This document shows, piece by piece, positions 33,076 to 42,193 of a stretch of 56,707 nt of DNA (the first letter of the stretch is position 1; every line of letters starts with the position of its first letter). Under the pieces are notes generated by a model that searched no databases, was not told where the DNA came from, and worked only from the letters and a program-made list of their open reading frames with translations. A program made the position numbers and the translations under genes. The DNA is from Planctomycetota bacterium (GTDB lineage: Bacteria; Planctomycetota; Phycisphaerae; Sedimentisphaerales; Anaerobacaceae): assembly GCA_019456195.1 (NCBI GenBank), contig VRUK01000024.1, positions 1-56,707 of the forward strand, in the 5' to 3' direction.

Positions 33076-35213
33076 TACACACTCCAAACATATTTACCTC
33101 CGTGTTCTCTTGATTTAACTTTCTTGATTCCAATATCCTTAGCAATCTTTTGGACATAGACCCAAGAAAAGTTCTTTTCCTCGGCTTCGGCCTGCAATGT
33201 TTCCGCCAACTCTGGATTATCATTTATACGATTTCCCAACCACGTTTCGATCTGCTTATGCACGGGATTTTGAAGACCGCCGGATTCACTGCTGCTGTCA
33301 TCGCTGAAATAGTCGAACACACGGATTGATTCATCTTTGAACCAGTTAGTAATCTTTGCCGCCTCATTCATAGTTTCAGGGGTTATATAATGAGCTTTTT
33401 CACTGTCGGACAGCCATGTTTCAGCGTTTTTTAGTTCATGCAGCACAAGAGCGATTCGTGCCAGATACCCCGGCAGTTTACCCAATGCTTCAGCAGTAAC
33501 GTCCTTAGCTGTATCAATCTCAATCGCCAATATATTGCAATAATTACGAATGATGTTTTGTGCATCGCTGCTCAATCTTACAAGTTGGTTTTCCGGCTCA
33601 TTCTCACTCATTAAATTCAGCAATCTTTCGTAAATCATTTGAACTTGCTGGATAACACCGCCATCTATCGCCGCATCCGTCCAGCCTCGCACACGAACAT
33701 CAGGGAATACATATAGAAACCGCTGGGCCAGTCCATTATCCAGATGTTCGCCCCTGAGTTTCCTCCGAAGAATACCCGGCTGGATACCGCCAACAATGCT
33801 TAGATTTGGATTCTCGATATATAAAAACTGTTCATCCGTCTTCCGGTCAACACGGACAGCTTTACCGCTCCAGATAGATAAGAAGTGCGCTTCATCCGAG
33901 CCGCTTTTCTTGTATTGATTGAATGAACCAATCCATCCGGCCAATTCATCCCGATACAAAAGCAATCCCTGAGGATTTTCCTTCAAGCGCAGGCATAACG
34001 CCTCGGTCGTGGTATCACTGATAACAGTCCTTTTGCAGACAGGTTTAATCAATTGTGGGTCGTCCTTTTTTTGGGCAGCTTTTTCGTTCTCATAGGTTTT
34101 GAGTTCTGCTTCAAATGCCTCAATCTTTCTTTTCTCGATGGATTTCAGCGGTTCTATTATTGTGTCAATCGCCGGTGTCTTTCCGCTCGACGGCCTGCCA
34201 ATAATCGCCGCCCAAATAATGGACGGTTCATACCATCCCCGCTTAATCTGTACCTTACGACTGGCTCCGATCAATCCCGCACATACAGCCAAATACGCCG
34301 CCGCCGGGAATGATATATCAACATTGACCGATTCAGCAATGTTACGGATAAGTGTCTGGCCCGGTTCCGGGATACAATCTACCGGGAACGGCTGATGTGG
34401 TTTAACCGTAGAATCCGTAGATTCTGTAAAAGCAAACGATTCCGGCAAACCTTCCGGGGCATCTGTCAGTAATAGATTAAACTGCTCAACAGTGCCGCCG
34501 TTAGCAAACCAGTAAGATGCGTCTCCTTTATCCGGCAGGCCCGGCAATTCCACAATCCGGCAATCTGTAGCAATGTCTTTGAGGCCTTCATAAATTGTCG
34601 CAGTGTGTTTTCGCCCGGGACCATCATTGTCGGGTAGGATAAAGACGGCTTTGTTCGTAAAAAATGGGTTATACTCCGATTTCCATTTCTTGCCGTTTTT
34701 ACCCGCCCCATCATAATTGCACGTTGCGGTATATCCGTGCTGTGCCAGTAAATCACAATCTTTTTCTCCCTCGCAAACAAAGACAACTGGGGATTTAATC
34801 ACATCTGGTAGGCGATACAACACACACCGCACACCGTTCAGCTTATACGCCCAACCACCTGCACCATCCGGAACACGGCAAAGAAAGTCTTTCGGCTCAT
34901 AACGGACTTTCTGAAATAATAGGTTCCCGGACTCATCCGTGTAATTATAGTGTGCAACTTCACGACGTTGGCTCGATGGTGACTTTGGGCCGAATAAATC
35001 CTTTTTACCAAGCTCAATCCCTGCACAAACAGCATCGACACTACATTCAGCAAAGCAATGAAGTAATACCCGTCCGTCATCACCAATACTGATAGATAAG
35101 CTGTTACGGTTGTCATCGTGTGCCGGGCATTGAGCCGAATACCCGCTTCCGGTCTGCTTTACTCTTTCCAGGCGGTCAAGTACGGACTGTAGTTGTGGAT
35201 TCATCACTGTCAT
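33075..35213 (-). CDS. Element replication protein: zinc-finger primase, TOPRIM and DUF3987 helicase-like domains
   Basis: Domains in order: a CHC2-like zinc finger (C29-P-A-H32 ... C53, C57), TOPRIM at about 142-215 (FVCEGEKDC with catalytic Glu, ILPDNDGPG with DxD) and a DUF3987 P-loop domain with Walker A GRPSSGKT (339-346) and LLYRDELAGW as Walker B. The C-terminus is helical with a possible winged-helix end. The arrangement matches plasmid or integrative-element replication/primase proteins of 700-800 residues. Its start overlaps the stop of the excisionase-like gene (TAATGA); an internal ATG at 35204 is an alternative. It would act at the element's origin. Confidence 0.85.
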   Translation of the reverse strand: MTVMNPQLQSVLDRLERVKQTGSGYSAQCPAHDDNRNSLSISIGDDGRVLLHCFAECSVDAVCAGIELGKKDLFGPKSPSSQRREVAHYNYTDESGNLLFQKVRYEPKDFLCRVPDGAGGWAYKLNGVRCVLYRLPDVIKSPVVFVCEGEKDCDLLAQHGYTATCNYDGAGKNGKKWKSEYNPFFTNKAVFILPDNDGPGRKHTATIYEGLKDIATDCRIVELPGLPDKGDASYWFANGGTVEQFNLLLTDAPEGLPESFAFTESTDSTVKPHQPFPVDCIPEPGQTLIRNIAESVNVDISFPAAAYLAVCAGLIGASRKVQIKRGWYEPSIIWAAIIGRPSSGKTPAIDTIIEPLKSIEKRKIEAFEAELKTYENEKAAQKKDDPQLIKPVCKRTVISDTTTEALCLRLKENPQGLLLYRDELAGWIGSFNQYKKSGSDEAHFLSIWSGKAVRVDRKTDEQFLYIENPNLSIVGGIQPGILRRKLRGEHLDNGLAQRFLYVFPDVRVRGWTDAAIDGGVIQQVQMIYERLLNLMSENEPENQLVRLSSDAQNIIRNYCNILAIEIDTAKDVTAEALGKLPGYLARIALVLHELKNAETWLSDSEKAHYITPETMNEAAKITNWFKDESIRVFDYFSDDSSSESGGLQNPVHKQIETWLGNRINDNPELAETLQAEAEEKNFSWVYVQKIAKDIGIKKVKSREHGGKYVWSV

Positions 35214-35404
35214 TATTTCACCCCCTTCGCCGACTGGATGAATGCATCGAGGTCAGCGATGTCAAAACGAACAGCCCGGTCGATCCGCACCGATGGGATT
35301 CTGCCGTCCTTCTCAAGCTGCCACAATTTCCGTTCGCAAATTCCAAGATACTGTGCCGCCTGACGACATTGAATCAGCCTTTGACAAAGATTCTTAGTCA
35401 TCAT
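35213..35404 (-). CDS. Excisionase-type HTH protein (63 aa)
   Basis: A winged-helix HTH_17 pattern: LIQCRQAAQYLGICERKLWQLEKDGRIPSVRIDRAVRFDIADLDAF. Such 60-residue proteins act as recombination directionality factors or small regulators. GGGGGA lies upstream of paired ATGs (35404/35401). It overlaps the stop of the preceding small gene and the start of the replication gene, so the operon is translationally coupled. Confidence 0.8.
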   Translation of the reverse strand: MMTKNLCQRLIQCRQAAQYLGICERKLWQLEKDGRIPSVRIDRAVRFDIADLDAFIQSAKGVK

Positions 35405-35645
35405 TAAGTCCCCCGGAAGTTTTTACGTCATAATCTTGCCGAAGCACTACTCCAAAAAGCAGCCAGTTCATTCTGCGTTGAGGTTGTTTAAGAGGATTTT
35501 GGAGGTGATATAAAAGTAAGCCGAGTTGTTCCCGAAGGTTTTCACTTGACTGTGTGACATACCCTTTGGTATTATTTATTGTGTTAACATTGCCGCACCT
35601 TGGGGTCGTGGGTAGGAACACGACCCCTGCTTTTTTGTCTAACAT
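35394..35645 (-). CDS. Hypothetical element protein (83 aa)
   Basis: Not recognised. Starts MLDKKAGVVFLPTTPRCGNV with GGAGC 8 nt upstream (ATG at 35645), overlapping the AlpA-like gene by 7 nt and the excisionase-like gene by 11 nt. The middle is polar and Asn/Thr-rich, then QLGLLLYHLQNPLKQPQRRMNWLL. The overlaps on both sides support it being real. Confidence 0.5.
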   Translation of the reverse strand: MLDKKAGVVFLPTTPRCGNVNTINNTKGYVTQSSENLREQLGLLLYHLQNPLKQPQRRMNWLLFGVVLRQDYDVKTSGGLNDD

Positions 35646-35902
35646 CTTTCCTGCTCCTTCCTGGTTTGGAACTCGGCCAAATTGCAACCGGATTCAATAA
35701 ATAACTCGATATCCGCAATTCTCCAACGTCGAGAGCCTCCAATTTTCACACTTTTCGGCAAGAGGCAAAGGCTGGTATAGCGGTCAATGCTGCGCTTCGA
35801 GACGCATAGCAGGGTCGCCAACACTTTGGCGTCAATCAGCCCGTGTTTTGAGAGCAACAGCTTCTCAAGTACCTTCGGATCAAACTCTCCAATTTTCGAC
35901 AT
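35639..35902 (-). CDS. AlpA/MerR-like HTH regulator
   Basis: 87 residues. LIDAKVLATLLCVSKRSIDRYTSLCLLPKSVKIGGSRRWRIADIELF is an HTH_17/AlpA-type domain with the wing (GGSRRWR). AAGGAAG lies before the ATG at 35902. First gene of the element's coupled operon 35902 to 33075. The 215-bp spacer 35903-36117 shows no other gene and should contain the promoter. Confidence 0.8.
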   Translation of the reverse strand: MSKIGEFDPKVLEKLLLSKHGLIDAKVLATLLCVSKRSIDRYTSLCLLPKSVKIGGSRRWRIADIELFIESGCNLAEFQTRKEQERC

Positions 35903-36117
35903 GACACTTCCTTTCTAATAGAGCTTGTCATTCGCGGCACATGACATTCACATGCCTGGCAGCCTCTATTTGCGACATGTCGTCGTGGGACTGAGAATTG
36001 GGCGTGTTATTGATTCAGAAGATGGTCAGATTTGGGTATGGTTGGCATTAAGCACTTGCTATTCCGGTGGTTATGTTTGGAAAGAAATGGCAAGATTTTA
36101 TGTGAAATGGCTAAGTT

Positions 36118-37212
36118 TTAGGGGTTGCAGGATAGCGACATGTCGCTCGAAGATTCGCCGTGTTGCTTTGGGCGTTCATCAGACAGCGCAAACTCTACTC
36201 GGAAACGTTGGTCCTTTTTGACGTATCTGATTGGTGGTTCCTGTGGGCCGAAGTAGTCTTTGAGTCTCCTATTGATTCGGTCTTTGCACTTCATAAATGC
36301 TTGGATGTGCCCGTGTGGTTGCTTCCTGTTGGCTTTCTGGCTTGTGATGAAGTCCACGTACCCATCATGGTACAACTCTGCAAAAAGACGAAAAATCTCC
36401 CAGTTTTTATCCGGCAAGCATTTCTTTTTGTCTTTGAAGCCAAGCTCGATGTAACTCACCCTCTCATGGTTCTTTTTGCCCGCCGTGTACCGTACTGTAT
36501 CCTCGCCAATAAAGGCTATGGACAGTTCTCGCCAATTCTGGATATTGGCTTTCGCCATAGTCAGCTCAATTTTCTCTGTTTCTTCTGTCAGTTTTTTGAC
36601 AGGTGGAATCTTCTGTTCTTCCCCAGCCTTCTTTTCCTGTTCTGCTTGTATTCGTATTTCTAAATCCTTTATTAATGCCTTTTCGTCATTCTTATAAACT
36701 ACGTTTGACATCAAGTCTACCTTTTCTTTTAAGGGCGTTAGAGAATGAAAAAAAAGATAATAAAAGTAACTGAATCCTGCAGAATTGTTCGATATTGAGT
36801 CTTCAACCAACTTTATGAGGCGCTTGCGAAATCTTTCAAAATCCTTGAATAAATCAATTTGGTCTTGGGCACTGATGCTGTCTTCAAAAGACTCAGACAG
36901 TTTTCTAATCCAATGTAAAGCTTCATTACACTCTATTACAAAGTTCGCACTAAGCTCTCTTTTTTGACGGGGAGAGCATCGATTGTCACGAGCATAGACA
37001 GCAGTGGAATAGCCCAGCCAGCACAAGGTAAGTAAACGTTTGATGTCGGGATCCAACTGATTCGGTACAATATCTAACTCTGGAAGAATCGCCGGTAGCC
37101 CTATTATGTCTTCTCCAGGCTTCTTGTCAGCATCAGTGATTTGCTTATTTGGTTGAATATCTGTCACAACAACCTCTGCTTGGTTTGAAGCATATTTGCT
37201 CGGTTCAATCAT
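36118..37212 (-). CDS. Hypothetical element protein (364 aa)
   Basis: Not recognised. No signal peptide or membrane helix. Residues about 55-190 are helical (LLTLCWLGYSTAVYARDNRC...FKDFERFRKRL); about 190-225 a charged coiled-coil stretch (EIRIQAEQEKKAGEEQKIP); the C-terminal part (HERVSYIELGFKDKKKCLPDKNWEIFRLFAELYHDGYVDF, residues about 248-290) looks like a compact wHTH-type domain. Probable cargo or accessory gene at the right side of the tRNA-Tyr element. There is no strong ribosome site at the ATG at 37212. Confidence 0.55.
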   Translation of the reverse strand: MIEPSKYASNQAEVVVTDIQPNKQITDADKKPGEDIIGLPAILPELDIVPNQLDPDIKRLLTLCWLGYSTAVYARDNRCSPRQKRELSANFVIECNEALHWIRKLSESFEDSISAQDQIDLFKDFERFRKRLIKLVEDSISNNSAGFSYFYYLFFHSLTPLKEKVDLMSNVVYKNDEKALIKDLEIRIQAEQEKKAGEEQKIPPVKKLTEETEKIELTMAKANIQNWRELSIAFIGEDTVRYTAGKKNHERVSYIELGFKDKKKCLPDKNWEIFRLFAELYHDGYVDFITSQKANRKQPHGHIQAFMKCKDRINRRLKDYFGPQEPPIRYVKKDQRFRVEFALSDERPKQHGESSSDMSLSCNP

Positions 37213-37593
37213 ACAGTTTAAGCCTTAATTATTGCCTATATCATGACCATAAGAAAAAAGCAGCCGAGAACAGGGAACTCGATTTTGAGGCCTTCTACAA
37301 CAGGAAATGCCAATATGAGCAGGATTTCACCAATCAAGAGATGGTTGTACTTATTCTCTAATATCTTTTCCAAATTTATCAACTTCATTTCTTGGGTAAC
37401 CTCGGTTCTTATCCTTCATGGAATATCAAAGATTTCTTGAGATTGAGTTATTTTGAGAACTTGTCATATATAATATGGTTCAGATTTTGCGGTCCCACGT
37501 GGTTACGCCATTCGCAAAGGAAATGGCCAGTCCCCAAATGATGTACCTGTTTTTATGAAAGGGAATTTCAAGCATTTTAATTACGAACAACGA
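37213..37593. other. Gene-free spacer at the right side of the element
   Basis: 381 bp, AT-rich. Two short plus-strand frames occur, neither with a ribosome site or recognisable product. I looked for a copy of the tRNA-Tyr 3' end as right attachment site and found none. Confidence 0.5.
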
Positions 37594-38277
37594 TTAAAAG
37601 AGATACTTAATTTGCAGCCCAAGCACGTTAAGGTCACTGTTAATGCTTGATGAACTTTCTTGCCGCATATAATAAATTTTGCTAAACCAGTTTTCTGACA
37701 ATTTGAGTGATAATCCGGCAGAAAACCTGTGCTTTGTGATTTTGTCATCTAGTGTATCATAGAACAACTCATAGGATGCATAGGGTTTTATCGTATATGA
37801 CTTGAATATTTCTCGGCGCGGGTGAAGTTCGAACGGCGGGCTCAGAGTAAACTTATTCCGAAACGTGCCAAAGTCATCTATCCTCTGTCCGCTATCATAC
37901 TCAAATCTCAGTCTATTACTGAGCTCCCTACCGAACAGTTTACCGTAGAACGTGAAATTGATGTGCCCTCTGTCTGTATGGTTCCAGTCTCCATTGTCAG
38001 TCTTTTTCTCTATCGACCTATAGTTGATTCCAAAGTCTATCCAATCAGCGAGATTGTGGTAAACGACTCCAAAATCTGAGTGGTGACGAACCACAGTCCC
38101 TGCATCATCTCCCATTCGAAGTTGCTCTTCAACTGTAAATGTCCATTTTTCACTTAATTCGAATGCGGTATTTGCCGAGTTCCACCATTGAAAATCGTCG
38201 GAACCAAAGCACATATCGTCGGTTAAAACTACAACGGATAGCACCAGAATGATTAACTTTAGAGGGGTTATCTTCAT
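37594..38277 (-). CDS. DUF2490-family outer-membrane beta-barrel protein
   Basis: A signal peptide (KLIILVLSVVVLTDDMCFG) is followed by a DUF2490 pattern: DDFQWWNSANTAFELSEKWTFTVEEQLRMGDDAG, alternating amphipathic strands (RLRFEYD, KPYASYELFYD, RFSAGLSLKL) and a terminal aromatic strand ending in LF, as in outer-membrane barrels. 227 residues. The last gene of the minus-strand series. Function unknown. Confidence 0.82.
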   Translation of the reverse strand: MKITPLKLIILVLSVVVLTDDMCFGSDDFQWWNSANTAFELSEKWTFTVEEQLRMGDDAGTVVRHHSDFGVVYHNLADWIDFGINYRSIEKKTDNGDWNHTDRGHINFTFYGKLFGRELSNRLRFEYDSGQRIDDFGTFRNKFTLSPPFELHPRREIFKSYTIKPYASYELFYDTLDDKITKHRFSAGLSLKLSENWFSKIYYMRQESSSSINSDLNVLGLQIKYLF

Positions 38278-38472
38278 TCTTATTTCTGAGTTAAAGAAAC
38301 ACTAATAATATAACAATCCTTCTTTTCCTGCTTTGTTCCTGGTTGATTTCAATACTTTGTCTTGCTGTGTAAATTTATTTGCATTAACAATTCTGATAGA
38401 TTTTTTTATTCTGTAACATAAGCTCTTTGGTAAAGTCGCTATTAGTTCAAAATAATATTTCTTTTCCCAGGT

Positions 38473-39093
38473 TTATAGCAATCTTTCAGCAAGGTCCTTT
38501 TCCAAGTTAGTTAACGTTTTGATAAGACAGCGATCCAAGGCGCTTACCAGAATTCCAGGACTTTTGGATTCAATGGCAACAGAAATATTGTAGGTCTTTC
38601 CAAAGACAATAACCGGTTCTTTCCCAGTTTTCATTTCCAACAGAAAAACACGTATTTCCATTACTGCTGCTGGTGACAATTTATCGCTGAAGTCACCGTA
38701 AAACGCGGTTATGTTACCTTCAATGATATGAGTCGGATCAATCTGGCTTCCCGGATCTAACACTCTCTTACAAAGACCGGACTCAGACAACCAGGCACGC
38801 GCCTTTTCTGTTATCATAGCAGATGGTGATACCAGTAGCTCATTGTAAAAATCGGACTCATATTCAAACTCACCTATACGGTAAACGAGCCCTTTGCCAC
38901 TAAATGCAGAATCGATTGTAAAATGACGAACCTCTAAAATACTATCTTTTTCGTCTTGGATCGATTTCGTCTCACGTCTTGTACTTAAGACGTAGTACTT
39001 TTTATTGTAAGCCTGCCGGCTACCACAGCCTGAAAGCATAACCAGCCATACATATATACTTACACAGAAACACGAGAAAATTCTTCTGGTCAT
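38473..39093 (-). CDS. PqiC/LetC-like ABC-type transport auxiliary lipoprotein
   Basis: A lipoprotein signal with lipobox LSGC (Cys23) and an ABC_trans_aux (DUF330) pattern: KKYYVLSTRRE, VEHF-like LEVRHFTID, VYRIGEFEYESDFYNELLVSPSAMITE and IIEGNITAFYGDFSD. The family sits in the outer membrane and partners MCE proteins. 206 residues. Its ATG overlaps the MlaD-like stop (ATGA type, 4 nt). It completes an MCE transport operon of four genes. Confidence 0.85.
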   Translation of the reverse strand: MTRRIFSCFCVSIYVWLVMLSGCGSRQAYNKKYYVLSTRRETKSIQDEKDSILEVRHFTIDSAFSGKGLVYRIGEFEYESDFYNELLVSPSAMITEKARAWLSESGLCKRVLDPGSQIDPTHIIEGNITAFYGDFSDKLSPAAVMEIRVFLLEMKTGKEPVIVFGKTYNISVAIESKSPGILVSALDRCLIKTLTNLEKDLAERLL

Positions 39094-40175
39094 TTTATTG
39101 CCTCCGATTGTGATGGTGGTTTACTAAATAATAGATCCGATGGATGCTGTTTGAGATTATTAGTCAAGGCTTTGAGATTATCCGAAATCTCCTTGAAATT
39201 GGCTAAAATCATCTCAATTTGTGGCCTTTCAGTCGAGATAAGCTTATCTATCCTAACTAATGTTTTATTAAGTCGGGCAATCATCTCAGGCAGATTGCTT
39301 GGTCCTGAAACCGGCTCTGGGCTCGCAAGCAATAGCTGAAGGTTTTTATTTGTCTGACGGACCTCAGTAATTAAGTTTTGAAGCTTACTACTTAACGCAG
39401 GGACATTGGCATCTGTAATGGCGTGATCCACTGAAACAAGGGCTTGCTCAGCAGCTTCACCGATCTTCTCTGTGTCGAGCTTTTCGACTTTCATTCGTGC
39501 TAGAGTCAATAATTCTCTTGCTTCCTTTCCGATGTCCCCAATCCTGGCATCAGTAACCGCATTTTCTAATGAATTCAAAATATTCTCAACAGAAGCTACC
39601 AACTTCTCTATATCTATTTCCTGCAACTTAAAAAGCACCTGATCAACAGAATCCTTCAAAGTGGTAAGTGTGCTTGGGGCTGAAGGTATATACATATATT
39701 TTGGTTCCCAAGCGATTTCGAGCAAGGGACTCCTATTAGGATCAACAAAGCTTCCCTGTAAGTAGGCTTGGCCGGTCAATAGATTGGATGCCAATTGTAA
39801 GCGTAAGCCTCTGGTGACCATCTGATTTAGCCTATCCACTCTTTGCTCATAAGAGAATTCCTGCAAGTCCTCTTGCGGTACTGAACACAATACCATGACA
39901 TAACTTTCGTATTTAGATACAGTTGAAGACTGCTCCGACACTTCATATTTGTCACGAAGGAATGCGATCTTCTCCACTCGGCCGATGCGGATCCCTTTGA
40001 ATTCCACATGTGAACCTATGCTTAGACCACTGATGGAATCATCAAAGTAGGTCTCAAAGTATATCTTCTCCTGATTAAAGAGCCCGGAACCGAAAACAAC
40101 TACAGCTCCTAATATCAACAAAGCCGCTAAGATGACAAACAGGCCTATTTTGAAATAACTTGGTTTCATACTCAT
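39090..40175 (-). CDS. mlaD: MCE-domain (MlaD-like) lipid-transport protein
   Basis: One N-terminal membrane helix (YFKIGLFVILAALLILGAVVVF) anchors a periplasmic MCE domain (about 38-160: YFDDSISGLSIGSHVEFKGIRIGRVEKI), followed by about 200 residues of helical, tail-like sequence with repeated amphipathic segments, expected to form a needle or hexameric tunnel. A start at 40175 (MSMKPSY) or 40169 is preferred to the longer frame. It is the substrate-binding part of a phospholipid or hydrophobic-compound transporter with the genes on both sides. Confidence 0.88.
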   Translation of the reverse strand: MSMKPSYFKIGLFVILAALLILGAVVVFGSGLFNQEKIYFETYFDDSISGLSIGSHVEFKGIRIGRVEKIAFLRDKYEVSEQSSTVSKYESYVMVLCSVPQEDLQEFSYEQRVDRLNQMVTRGLRLQLASNLLTGQAYLQGSFVDPNRSPLLEIAWEPKYMYIPSAPSTLTTLKDSVDQVLFKLQEIDIEKLVASVENILNSLENAVTDARIGDIGKEARELLTLARMKVEKLDTEKIGEAAEQALVSVDHAITDANVPALSSKLQNLITEVRQTNKNLQLLLASPEPVSGPSNLPEMIARLNKTLVRIDKLISTERPQIEMILANFKEISDNLKALTNNLKQHPSDLLFSKPPSQSEAIK

Positions 40176-40235
40176 CTGAATAGCCCATCCAATATTATTT
40201 TCACTCAAACAATACAAATATCACTTGTAAAATGA

Positions 40236-41009
40236 CTATGCTGATACGTCCATCTTGGCCTGCCGATTAAAAAACTGACGGACCCATGAATTGTCACTTT
40301 TTTTCTGTAGTTCCTCCGGCTTTCCGGTGGCAATAATTGTCTTGGTGATTTTGTCGAGCATAATAACTCGATCAGCCACAGCGAAAATACTTGGTAGTTC
40401 ATGCGTTACAATAATAAAGGTGATTTTTAAGCTCCGTGAAAGCTCTAAAATCAATTCATCTAATTGTGCTGAGGTGATAGGATCAAGACCAGCACCCGGC
40501 TCATCGAGAAACAGTATCTTCGGATCCAGGGCCATCGCTCTGGCAATAGCCGCCCTCTTTTTCATACCGCCGCTCAGCTCAGAAGGCATCTTGTAGGCAG
40601 AGTCTCCTAAGCCAACTACAGTCAATTTCATTCGTGCAATCGCCTCCATTGCATCGCGTGGAAGATTTGTAAATTCTTCAAGGACAAGGCAGATATTATC
40701 CATCAAATTCAATGACCCAAACAGTGCTCCGTTTTGATACATCACACCTATTTTACTTAGAATCTTAAGAAGTTCAGGCCCTTCAGCCGTTACGATATCC
40801 ATATCATCGATCAGGACTTTCCCTTTTACAGGTTTAACAAGACTAATCATGTTTTTGAGCAGCGTACTCTTGCCACAGCCAGAACCGCCAAGAATGATAA
40901 AGACCTCGCCCTGTTGAACTTCAAAGTTTATATCTCTCATTACAACGAAATCACCATAGGCAATGGTAACATCTTCGACTCGAATTATAGGTTTTGTATT
41001 ACTATCCAT
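40236..41009 (-). CDS. mlaF: MlaF-type ABC transporter ATPase
   Basis: A complete ABC ATPase: Walker A GGSGCGKST, Q-loop VMYQNGALFGSLNLMDNI (typical of the MlaF branch), signature LSGGMKKRAAIARAM, Walker B ILFLDEPGAGLDP, and the H-loop His in VTHEL. 257 residues. It follows the permease gene by 6 nt and powers the MCE transport complex at the inner membrane. Confidence 0.95.
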   Translation of the reverse strand: MDSNTKPIIRVEDVTIAYGDFVVMRDINFEVQQGEVFIILGGSGCGKSTLLKNMISLVKPVKGKVLIDDMDIVTAEGPELLKILSKIGVMYQNGALFGSLNLMDNICLVLEEFTNLPRDAMEAIARMKLTVVGLGDSAYKMPSELSGGMKKRAAIARAMALDPKILFLDEPGAGLDPITSAQLDELILELSRSLKITFIIVTHELPSIFAVADRVIMLDKITKTIIATGKPEELQKKSDNSWVRQFFNRQAKMDVSA

Positions 41010-41015
41010 TTTGCC

Positions 41016-42134
41016 CTAAATTCCCACAATGTAATAGACAACCGCAAAAACTCCATCTGCAACCACTATTGCTACCAGGCTGCTAACAACAGCACGCGTG
41101 GCCGATTCACCAACAGCACTGGCACCGGTTCCAGTTTGAAGACCACGTAAGCATCCGATGCCGGCGATCAATGCACCAAAAACAAAAGTTTTAACAAGAC
41201 CGCTAAATAAATCTGTTAGGGTAGCTGCCTGCTGAATCTGGTTCAGAAAAGTAATTGGAGCGAATCCTAAGGAAATCATTACTAATCCACATCCAATTAA
41301 GCCAAACAAGTTATTGAACATCGTTAAAAGTGGCATAACAAAAACTGCAGCCAACACTCTTGGAATCACTAAGAACTGAACTCGGTCAAGGCCCATAGTG
41401 GTCAGGGCATCAATCTCCTCGTTAACTTTCATCGTCCCTATCTCGGCAGCAAAAGCAGAACCGCTGCGAGATGCCAAAACAAAGGCCGTCAACAGCGGAC
41501 CAAGCTCACGAAAAAGAGAGAGCACGACGAGATCAGCTACATATATTTCCGCACCAAAGGTCTTCATTGCCACTGCGGATTGAAACGCCAGAATCAGTCC
41601 AATCAGGAAACCAAATAAAGCAGTGATACCTATTGCGTCAGCGCCGGATTTCTCTGCAATTAAAAAAGTGTCTCTCCACCGTAGATTTCCAGGATGAATC
41701 AGTGTATTTAGAAGCTTTATAAATACCTCTCCTGTGAAGCTGACTTGTGACCGTAAATCCTGCAGTAATTTGACAGTAGCCTTGCCTACATTTTCAGCAA
41801 AATGCGTAAACGATACTCTTTTTCGTTCAGGTTTACTAATCTTCCCAGGATCAAAGAGTGTCATGAGCTGTTCAAACTCACTTCGTAAACCCTTGATTTG
41901 GATCTGGCTGTTGTTTAGCTCCTGCGTATGCTTTAGCTCCAATAGAAGAGCAATTCCAGCTCCATCACAATACTCCATGTCGCTTGCATCCACATCTAAC
42001 ATTTGTGGTTTAATCTCAGTTATTTTTCTAAGAGCCTGAGGCCAAAGGCGACCTGTAGTTTCCGCATCCAGTTTTCCCGTTATCACAAGCTTAAGTTTGC
42101 CTTTGTCGGATATCTTGTAATCTATAGAAGACAT
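41016..42134 (-). CDS. mlaE: MlaE-type permease with N-terminal STAS (MlaB-like) domain
   Basis: Residues 1-105 form a STAS domain (LVITGKLDAETTGRLWP, DVDASDMEYCDGAGIALLLEL), the usual separate MlaB, here fused. Residues about 150-372 are the MlaE permease: GALFGFLIGLILAFQSAVAM-like segment, FRELGPLLTAFVLASRSGSAFAAEIGTMKVNEEIDAL (the conserved coupling region), then membrane helices to the end. First gene of the MCE operon (mlaE-mlaF-mlaD-pqiC-like). Confidence 0.93.
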   Translation of the reverse strand: MSSIDYKISDKGKLKLVITGKLDAETTGRLWPQALRKITEIKPQMLDVDASDMEYCDGAGIALLLELKHTQELNNSQIQIKGLRSEFEQLMTLFDPGKISKPERKRVSFTHFAENVGKATVKLLQDLRSQVSFTGEVFIKLLNTLIHPGNLRWRDTFLIAEKSGADAIGITALFGFLIGLILAFQSAVAMKTFGAEIYVADLVVLSLFRELGPLLTAFVLASRSGSAFAAEIGTMKVNEEIDALTTMGLDRVQFLVIPRVLAAVFVMPLLTMFNNLFGLIGCGLVMISLGFAPITFLNQIQQAATLTDLFSGLVKTFVFGALIAGIGCLRGLQTGTGASAVGESATRAVVSSLVAIVVADGVFAVVYYIVGI

Positions 42135-42193
42135 TTTTTTCTTTTCACAGTAAACTTTCCATATAATGCAAGTCTAAAATCAGTTACCGTTTG

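Noticed and set aside
36160..36697. Plus-strand frames of 167 and 73 aa
   Set aside because: Antisense to the 364-aa element gene; codon pattern follows the minus strand.
37213..37440. Plus-strand frames of 60-70 aa in the spacer
   Set aside because: No ribosome site and no recognisable similarity; the region is AT-rich with few stops by chance.
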